A stretch of DNA of 64,000 nucleotides, taken from contig NZ_BNBD01000002.1 of assembly GCF_014654785.1 (NCBI RefSeq), positions 744,001 to 808,000 of the forward strand. Reading direction: 5' to 3'. Position 1 is the stretch's first letter, and every line of letters starts with the position of its first letter. A program made the translations under genes and the position numbers. Origin of the DNA: Streptomyces mashuensis (GTDB taxonomy: Bacteria > Actinomycetota > Actinomycetes > Streptomycetales > Streptomycetaceae). This document shows positions 58,176 to 64,000 of the stretch, in pieces. Below the pieces are notes generated by a model. It worked only from the letters and a program-made list of their open reading frames with translations. It searched no databases and was not told where the DNA came from.

Positions 58176-59726
58176 TCAGTCGTTCCCGAGCGTAGCCCCC
58201 GGCACTGACAACGCCCCGCCCGGGCCCTCCGGTTCCCCGCCCGGCCCCGGGTCCGCCGCCAGGACCTCGTCGTCGGGCCGGAGGTCGGCCGTGCGCGGCC
58301 CGAACCGGGAAACCGCCAGGGCGACCAGCAGGTTGACGGCGAGCGCGGGCGCGCCGGCGTTCACGCCCCACAGCGGGTCGTGGCCGGTGAAGACGAGCCA
58401 GCACACGAGCGTGCCGCCCACCACGAGACCGGACACCGCGCCCCACAGCGTCAGTTTCCGCCAGACGAGGCCGATCAGCACCATCGGGACGAGCTGGGCC
58501 ATGCCCTCGTAGGAGATGAGGGAGAGCCGCACCAGCGTGTCCGGCCGCGTGTAGGTCATGAGCAGGGCGAGCGCGCCGGCCACGACGACGACCACCTGCG
58601 CGGCGACCTTCTGCCGGTCCTGGCGTCCGGCCAGCGCCGGTACGGCGCCCAGCACGCTCCTGCCCCACATGGTGCCGATGACGAGCATGAAGACGCCCAT
58701 CGGCACGATCGACGACAGGGCGGCGGCGACGCCGATGACGCCGACGGCCCAGGCCGGCAGCGAGTCGACGACCAGCTTGAACAACGCGAGGTTCGATTCG
58801 GCGCCCTTGAGTCCCGGCACCACGAACAGCGCGGCCATGCCGAGCAGCATGGGCACGAACAGCAGCACGTTGTAGAACGGCAGCAGCATGGCGTTGCGGC
58901 GCAGCGTGTCGGCGCTGCGGGCGCCCAGGTAGCCGGCGACCGTGGTCGGGAAGATGACGACGGTGAGGGAGTTGAGGAAGCTGGTGGTGGCGAACCAGGC
59001 GCCGCCGAGGCCGCTGCCGCCGTGTCCCGTGAGGGTGAGCCACGCGGGCTTCTCGGCGGTGAGGCGGTCGAGGAAGGGCCCGTAGCCGCCGAAGTAGTGC
59101 AGGGGCACGTAGACGGCGAGGAAGCCGAGGGTGGCGATGACGAGGACGTCCTTGAGGACCGACACCCAGGCGCTGCCGCGCAGGCCGCTGATCACGACGA
59201 ACGTCGTCGTCACGGCGAAGGCGACGAAGTAGGCCCAGTTCAGGCTGATGGCACCGTAGGAAATGGTGGAAACCACCACGCCCATTCCGGTGATCTGGAG
59301 TTGGATGTAGGGCAGGAGGCAGACGGTCGCGAGGATCGCGACGGCGGTGCCCAGCCACGGGCGGCCGTAGCGGTGGGCCACCATGTCGGTGATGGTGACG
59401 AGGCCGTGGCGGCGGGCGTACGCCCACAGGGTGGGGCCGACGACGTAGCCGATGGCGTAGCCGCACGACATGTAGGCGATGACGTAGAGGACCGGGGAGC
59501 CGTGGTTGTAGCCCCAGCCGGCCGCGCCGAGGTAGCTGAAGCTGGTGTAGCCCTCGCCCGCCATGAGGACCCAGATGAGGACGGTGCCGAGGCTGCGGCC
59601 GCCGACGGACCAGTCGGCGATGCCGCCGCCGGGCGTACGGCCGCGTACGGCGGCCAGGCCCAGGACGACAGTGGCGAGCATGAAGACGGCGAAGACCGTG
59701 GTGGCGGTGGCGGCCTGGGACGTCAT
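58176..59726 (-). CDS. Sodium/solute symporter (SSS family)
   Basis: 516-residue transporter with 13 spans. Typical SSS marks: TFVVISGLRGSAWVSVLKDV, GLGGAWFATTSFLNSLTVVI, AALSSIVPMGVFMLVIGT. Monocarboxylate or amino acid uptake is likely for the subgroup that pairs with a DUF3311 protein; the DUF3311 gene overlaps its start by ATGA (59723-59726). The C-terminal ~35 residues are hydrophilic. Confidence 0.9.
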   Translation of the reverse strand: MTSQAATATTVFAVFMLATVVLGLAAVRGRTPGGGIADWSVGGRSLGTVLIWVLMAGEGYTSFSYLGAAGWGYNHGSPVLYVIAYMSCGYAIGYVVGPTLWAYARRHGLVTITDMVAHRYGRPWLGTAVAILATVCLLPYIQLQITGMGVVVSTISYGAISLNWAYFVAFAVTTTFVVISGLRGSAWVSVLKDVLVIATLGFLAVYVPLHYFGGYGPFLDRLTAEKPAWLTLTGHGGSGLGGAWFATTSFLNSLTVVIFPTTVAGYLGARSADTLRRNAMLLPFYNVLLFVPMLLGMAALFVVPGLKGAESNLALFKLVVDSLPAWAVGVIGVAAALSSIVPMGVFMLVIGTMWGRSVLGAVPALAGRQDRQKVAAQVVVVVAGALALLMTYTRPDTLVRLSLISYEGMAQLVPMVLIGLVWRKLTLWGAVSGLVVGGTLVCWLVFTGHDPLWGVNAGAPALAVNLLVALAVSRFGPRTADLRPDDEVLAADPGPGGEPEGPGGALSVPGATLGND

Positions 59727-59965
59727 GCCGCACCCCGGTCAGTGCCGCCGGCACCGTCCCGCGTCCTGCGGGCCCGGTGGGCACGGTCGCCCCGCCAGGC
59801 CAGGTAGACGGCCGCCGGGGTGAGGAGGGTGGCCAGGAGCAGCCAGAAGAAGAGGAAGGGCAGCCCGGCGACGGTCGGGTGGAGGCGGTTCACCGCCGGG
59901 AGGGCGGCCAGGTAGAGCACGTACGGGGCCGCGAGCCAGGCCAGGTGGGGGCGTTTTCTCAGCAC
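59723..59965 (-). CDS. DUF3311 small membrane protein
   Basis: 80-residue protein with two spans (LAWLAAPYVLYLAALPAVNR, GLPFLFFWLLLATLLTPAAV) and a basic tail. DUF3311 proteins are found next to SSS symporters and look like a small subunit of these transporters. GTG 59965 is chosen because it gives LRKRPHLAWL; ribosome binding site is weak. Stop overlaps the symporter start. Confidence 0.8.
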   Translation of the reverse strand: MLRKRPHLAWLAAPYVLYLAALPAVNRLHPTVAGLPFLFFWLLLATLLTPAAVYLAWRGDRAHRARRTRDGAGGTDRGAA

Positions 59966-60012
59966 GGTGTCCGACCCTAGGCGACTCCGGGCGGTGACAA
60001 CCTGTTCACCGC

Positions 60013-61368
60013 TCACGCCCCCAGCAGCCGCGACGCCGTGAAGATGAGCAGGCCCGCCAGGGCGCCGACCACCGTGCCGTTGATGCGGATGAACTGGAGG
60101 TCGCGGCCGATGTGCGCCTCGATCTTCCGGGTGGTGTGCTCGGCGTCCCAGCTCGCCACGGTGTCGGTGATGAGCGCGGTGATCTCGTCCCGGTACGTCG
60201 TGACGACGTACACCGCGGCGTCCTCCAGCCAGCCGTCGATCTTGGCGCGGAGCCGGGCGTCGTCCGTCATGCGGGTGCCGAGGGAGAGGACGGAGGCGCG
60301 GGTGCGGCGGCGGAGCTCGCTGTGCTCGTCCTCCGCGGCGGCCACGATCATCGCGCGGACCGAGGACCACACCGAGGCGATGACGTCCTGCACCTCGCCG
60401 CGGGCCAGCAGCTCGGACTTCAGCCGCTCGACACGGGCCCGGGTGTCGGCGTCGGACCGCAGGTCGGAGGCGAAGTCGGACAGGAAGCGGTCGACGGCGC
60501 CGCGCGCCGGGTGCCCGGGCATGTCGCGCATCTCGGTGACGAAGCGCAGCAGCTCCCGGTAGACGCGTTCGCCGACCTTCCGGTCGACGAAGCGCGGCGT
60601 CCAGCCGGGGGCGCCGCCCGCGACGGCCTCCATCACCGAGTCCTGGTGGGTGACGAGCCAGTCGTGGGCCCGGACGCACACGAGGTCGACGACGCGGCGG
60701 TGGCCGCCGTCGGCGACGACCTTCTCCAGCAGCGCGCCGGCGCCGGGCGCGAGCTCCACGGCGTCCGCCCGCCGGGTGATGGCCTCGCCGACGACGGCCT
60801 GCACGTCGGTGTCGCGCAGCACGGTGAGGGCGCCGCGCAGGGCGGTGGCCAGTTCGGCCGTCACCCGGTCGGCGTGCTCCGGGCGGCTGAGCCAGGCGCC
60901 CAGCCGGGTGCCGATGCCGACCGCGCGCAGCCGCAGCCGGACGACGTCGCCGGAGAGGAAGTTCTCCCCGACGAACTCGCCCAGGCTCTGTCCCAGCTGG
61001 TCCTTCTTCGTGGGGATGATGGCCGTGTGCGGCACGGGCAGGCCCATCGGGTGCCGGAAGAGGGCCGTGACCGCGAACCAGTCGGCGAGGGCGCCGACCA
61101 TGCCGGCCTCGGCGGCCGCCGCCACGTACGCCGTCCAGCCGCCGGCGCCCGCCGCCCCGGCCCACTTCGCGAGCCCGTACACCACCGCGACCGCCAGCAG
61201 CAGACCCGTGGCGAGGGTCTTCATCCTGCGGACCCCGCGCCGCCGCTCCGCGTCGGCCGCGCTGTAGGTGAGGCCGGCGCCCGGAACGGGCATCACTCCA
61301 TCGGCGGCGCTCGATCCGCCCCCGGCGGCAGCCGGCTCCCCACCATGGGACTGTTTCATCCGCACCAC
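60013..61368 (-). CDS. DUF445 family membrane protein
   Basis: 451-residue protein: N-terminal spans (about 55-100, including AGMVGALADWFAVTALFRHP, the most conserved DUF445 stretch), a long coiled-coil/helical cytoplasmic domain, and a C-terminal span (VVGALAGLLIFTASRLLG). The HTAIIPTKKDQLGQSLGEF motif is also family-typical. Function unknown. Starts GTG 61368 or ATG 61359 (MKQSHGG) are both possible. Confidence 0.88.
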   Translation of the reverse strand: MVRMKQSHGGEPAAAGGGSSAADGVMPVPGAGLTYSAADAERRRGVRRMKTLATGLLLAVAVVYGLAKWAGAAGAGGWTAYVAAAAEAGMVGALADWFAVTALFRHPMGLPVPHTAIIPTKKDQLGQSLGEFVGENFLSGDVVRLRLRAVGIGTRLGAWLSRPEHADRVTAELATALRGALTVLRDTDVQAVVGEAITRRADAVELAPGAGALLEKVVADGGHRRVVDLVCVRAHDWLVTHQDSVMEAVAGGAPGWTPRFVDRKVGERVYRELLRFVTEMRDMPGHPARGAVDRFLSDFASDLRSDADTRARVERLKSELLARGEVQDVIASVWSSVRAMIVAAAEDEHSELRRRTRASVLSLGTRMTDDARLRAKIDGWLEDAAVYVVTTYRDEITALITDTVASWDAEHTTRKIEAHIGRDLQFIRINGTVVGALAGLLIFTASRLLGA

Positions 61369-61558
61369 CCGTTCCGGCTGACCTCATGTGCATTGTCCGC
61401 TCCGACGCCGTCCCGCGACGTCCCCGTTCGTCCTACTCGGGGAACGCACGAAGAGTTCCCCGCGTCTGACAAGTCGCCCATGACATGTCACCGGCATTTC
61501 CGCGCTCATGCGCTGCCGCCGAGGTGACATCTCCACCGTCCCCGGGAGACAACCGTTC

Positions 61559-62881
61559 ATGTTCAGGTCACCCCTGCCCCGCGGCGCCGCCTACGCCGTG
61601 GCCGCCGCCCTGGCGGCCGTGGTGGTCGCCGTGTCCGCCGCGATATTCGTCGGGGCCGCGGGCTCCGGCGAGCCCGCGGAGGGCCCGCGCGAGCCGCACC
61701 GGTCGGCCGCGCCCGCGGCCCTGGGGCACTGGGTGGGGGCCTGGTCGACCTCGCCGGCGGTGGCCGAGCCGGACACGCCGGGCGGCTACGCCGGCCGCTC
61801 CATCCGCAACGTGGTGCACAGCACACTCGCCGGCAGCCGGGCCCGGGTCCAGCTGTCCAACCTGTTCGGCAGCACCCCGCTGACCCTGAGCCACGCCTCC
61901 CTCGCGCTCGCCTCCGTACCGGGCAGCGCCACCGCCGCGCCCGGCAGCATGCGGCCGCTGCGCTTCGGCGGCAACCTCGAGGTGACGGTCCCGCCGGGCG
62001 ACGCCGTCGTCAGCGACCCGGTGGACCTGGACGTGGGCCCCGGCGCCGACCTGCTGGTCACCACCTACTCCCCCACCCCGTCCGGGCCGGTGACCCTGCA
62101 CCCGCACGCCCGCCAGATCTCGTACCTCGCCGAGGGCGACCGGGCCGAGGACGCCGACGGCACCGCGTACACCGAGAAGACCGCCTACTGGCGCTACGTC
62201 ACCGGGGTGGACGTGTGGAGCACCGAGGCGAGCGGCGCGGTCGTCGCCCTCGGCGACTCCATCACCGACGGCGTGTCGGCCACCGTGGGCGCCAACCGGC
62301 GCTGGACCGACTTCCTCGCGGCCCGGCTGCGCACCGAGCACGGCGCGCCGCGCTATGGCGTGCTGAACGAGGGCATCAGCGGCAACCGCGTCCTGCTCGG
62401 CGGCATGGGCACGTCGGCCGTGAACAACCCCAGTGCACTGGAGCGGTTCGACCGCGACGTGCTGACGCGCACGGGCGTCCGCGCGGTGGTCGTGGAGCTG
62501 GGCATCAACGACATCCTGCGGCAGCCGCGGCAGACGGACCCCGAGCGGATCACGGAGGGGCTGCGGCAGCTGGTGGCGCGGGCGCACGCACGGGGCCTGC
62601 CGGTGGTCGGCTCGACGCTGACGCCGTTCGAGGGGCACAAGGGCGTGGGGCCGGAGCAGGAGGCCATCCGACAGGCCGTCAACGAGGCGATTCGCGCGGG
62701 CGGCGTCTTCGACCACGTCGTCGACTTCGACATGGTGCTGCGCGACCCGGCGGACCCGCAGCGGCTGCTGCCGGCGTACGACTGCGGCGACCACCTCCAC
62801 CCCAGCGACGCCGGCTACCGGGCCATGGCCCAGGCCGTCGACCTGGAGACGCTCCGGGGACAGCCGGACCGGGCGCTGTAG
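61559..62881 (+). CDS. Secreted SGNH/GDSL esterase
   Basis: 440-residue secreted protein: N-terminal signal/anchor span (AVAAALAAVVVAVSAAIFVG), a beta-rich domain (WVGAWSTSPAVAEPD onwards), and the SGNH hydrolase domain with block I GDSITDG, block II/III GISGNRVL, ELGINDI, and block V DHLHPSDAGYRAM. Likely deacetylates or de-esterifies a polysaccharide or lipid. ATG 61559 has GGGAGA 8 bases upstream. Confidence 0.9.
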   Translation: MFRSPLPRGAAYAVAAALAAVVVAVSAAIFVGAAGSGEPAEGPREPHRSAAPAALGHWVGAWSTSPAVAEPDTPGGYAGRSIRNVVHSTLAGSRARVQLSNLFGSTPLTLSHASLALASVPGSATAAPGSMRPLRFGGNLEVTVPPGDAVVSDPVDLDVGPGADLLVTTYSPTPSGPVTLHPHARQISYLAEGDRAEDADGTAYTEKTAYWRYVTGVDVWSTEASGAVVALGDSITDGVSATVGANRRWTDFLAARLRTEHGAPRYGVLNEGISGNRVLLGGMGTSAVNNPSALERFDRDVLTRTGVRAVVVELGINDILRQPRQTDPERITEGLRQLVARAHARGLPVVGSTLTPFEGHKGVGPEQEAIRQAVNEAIRAGGVFDHVVDFDMVLRDPADPQRLLPAYDCGDHLHPSDAGYRAMAQAVDLETLRGQPDRAL

Positions 62882-62904
62882 CCCGCCCCTGGGGAGGCCG
62901 GCGG

Positions 62905-63591
62905 TCAGCGCAGTTCCTTCCCCCCGCCGCCGCGCCGCTCGTCCCGCTCCAGCCGGCGTTCGGCGCGGCGCTCCTCGCGCAGCCGCCGGCGCTCCTCCTT
63001 CGTCATCTTCCGCTCGACGCCGACGCCGCCCCAGAAGGCGAAGCCGGTGACGTGCACGCTGGGCGAGCCGGGCGCGCCGGGGCCGGAGGCGCCGTCGTCG
63101 TCGAAGCCGCCCATGATGCCGATGCCGCCGACGTGCACGTCGAGGTCGGGCGGCACGACGACCTGCACGCCGCCCATGATGGCGATGCACCGGATGACGG
63201 CCTCGTCGCCCTCGAAGCGGGCCTCGCGCAGGTCGATGACGCCGCCGCCCCAGAAGGTGAAGGCGGTGAAGCGGCGGGGCACGGTCCAGCCGCCGCGCCG
63301 CTGGAAGCCGCCCATGACGGCGATGCCGGTGCGGGAGGTGGGCGTGCCGCCGATGCGGCCCGCCCAGGAGCCGTCGTCGGCCCGCTCGGGCGCCGCGGCG
63401 GCCCGGGTGGGCACGGGCAGGTCGCGCACCAGCGGTTCGAGCTCGGCGTGGGTGCGCGCCTTGTAGGCGGCGTCCAGCCGCTGGCCGAACTCCTCCATGT
63501 CCAGCCGCCCCTCGGCGACCGCCTCGCGCAGTGCTTCTGCGACCCGCTCGCGCTCGGCGTCCGAGGCCCGCATTTCCGGAAGTTCGCTCAT
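62905..63591 (-). CDS. DUF1707 protein with LiaF-like C-terminal repeats
   Basis: 228-residue protein. Residues 5-60 form the DUF1707 helix-turn-helix-like domain (MRASDAERERVAEALREAVA, GRLDMEEFGQRLDAAYKA). The rest is a LiaF-type beta domain with repeated I-x-V-M-G-G and I-x-I-M-G-G units (GIAVMGGFQRRGG, IAIMGGVQVVV, IGIMGGFDDDG). The C-terminus is a highly charged Arg/Glu helix. Start MSELPEM at 63591. Convergent with the SGNH gene. Confidence 0.88.
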   Translation of the reverse strand: MSELPEMRASDAERERVAEALREAVAEGRLDMEEFGQRLDAAYKARTHAELEPLVRDLPVPTRAAAAPERADDGSWAGRIGGTPTSRTGIAVMGGFQRRGGWTVPRRFTAFTFWGGGVIDLREARFEGDEAVIRCIAIMGGVQVVVPPDLDVHVGGIGIMGGFDDDGASGPGAPGSPSVHVTGFAFWGGVGVERKMTKEERRRLREERRAERRLERDERRGGGGKELR

Positions 63592-63601
63592 GCGGTTCAG
63601 C

Positions 63602-64000
63602 TTAGGCGGCGGGCCGGTCCGCATACATGCGGGCGATGACGTCCTCGATGGCCGGCTCGCGCACCGACAGGTCCACCAGCGGGTAGCGTTCGGCCACCGC
63701 CGCGACGAGCGGGGCGGCGCTGCCCCCGGCGGCGAACGCGAGCCACTGGCGCGGCCCTTCGACCCGTACGACGCGAGCCCCCGGCACGTCCTCGATGGGC
63801 GGGAACTCCCGCTCCAGGTCGACGACGAGGGTGCGTTCGCCGCCGCCCGCGGTGAGCAGGCCGTCCAGCCCGCCGTCGTACACGAGCCGACCGTGGTCGA
63901 TGACCATGACGCGCTTGCAGAGCTGCTCGATGTCGGTGAGGTCGTGGGTGGTGAGCAGGACGGTGGTGCCGCGCTCGGCGTTCACGTCGCGCAGCACGTT
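63602..64000 (-). CDS. ABC transporter ATP-binding protein, C-terminal part
   Basis: C-terminal ~130 residues of an ABC ATPase; the reading frame is open to the right edge. The H-loop is visible in TTVLLTTHDLTDIEQLCKRV, followed by MVIDHGRLVYDGGLDGLL and a C-terminal extension (VVDLEREFPPIEDVPGARVV) typical of Streptomyces exporters of the DrrA/NatA type. The Walker motifs lie outside the window. It follows the DUF1707 gene upstream on the same strand (10-base gap). Confidence 0.88.
   Translation of the reverse strand, partial: NVLRDVNAERGTTVLLTTHDLTDIEQLCKRVMVIDHGRLVYDGGLDGLLTAGGGERTLVVDLEREFPPIEDVPGARVVRVEGPRQWLAFAAGGSAAPLVAAVAERYPLVDLSVREPAIEDVIARMYADRPAA

Overview
The window is about 64 kb of very GC-rich actinobacterial chromosome. 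Gene density, the third-position GC bias, frequent GTG/TTG starts, ATGA/GTGA overlaps and the gene families present point to Streptomyces. Remembered gene order (cebEFG-bglC, cdgA, then lpmP and cslA-glxA-cslZ) matches the part of the S. coelicolor chromosome from the ceb operon past cslA. No database search was possible, so family names come from motifs and memory.

Layout. 1-3.8 kb: end of a cellobiose/cello-oligosaccharide uptake operon (CebE C-terminus, CebF, CebG) with its GH1 beta-glucosidase. 3.8-6.8 kb: spermidine-synthase-like protein, small hypothetical, NsdA-like TPR regulator. 6.8-11.9 kb: accessory block holding a tRNA-like remnant, a frameshifted small gene, two XRE regulators, DUF397/DUF6879 partners, and a 3-kb segment bracketed by two copies of the 3' end of a histidine-phosphatase gene. 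12.7-17.9 kb: PAP2 protein, then a tightly overlapping three-gene cassette (Cas4-like Fe-S nuclease, 514-aa unknown protein, SF1B helicase). The helicase 3' end is duplicated downstream. This cassette is my best candidate for an undescribed nucleic-acid processing or defence system.

18-29 kb: prim-pol-like protein and three near-identical tRNA-Lys(CTT) genes. Between them lie an M6-type secreted protease, the c-di-GMP enzyme CdgA (with a full-consensus BldD box upstream), a luciferase-like monooxygenase, an IclR regulator, a DsbA/CcdA thiol pair, an AA10 LPMO with a DasR-type site, and an NlpC/P60 hydrolase. 29.5-34.5 kb: cslA-glxA and convergent GH6 cslZ, the hyphal-tip glycan synthesis locus to which the LPMO also belongs.

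34.6-64 kb: class F sortase and a likely surface substrate whose ribosome binding site is buried in a 10-bp hairpin; HAD and ROK sugar-related genes; Gfo/Idh oxidoreductase; MFS-potassium-channel pair; lipid kinase; SpoIIE phosphatase; MerR gene divergent from an aminotransferase IV; an XRE plus tandem DUF397 module; a two-component system with an extra sensor-like membrane protein; choice-of-anchor A protein; FAH hydrolase; YidC paralogue; sodium/solute symporter with DUF3311; DUF445; SGNH hydrolase; DUF1707 protein; and the C-terminal part of an ABC ATPase.
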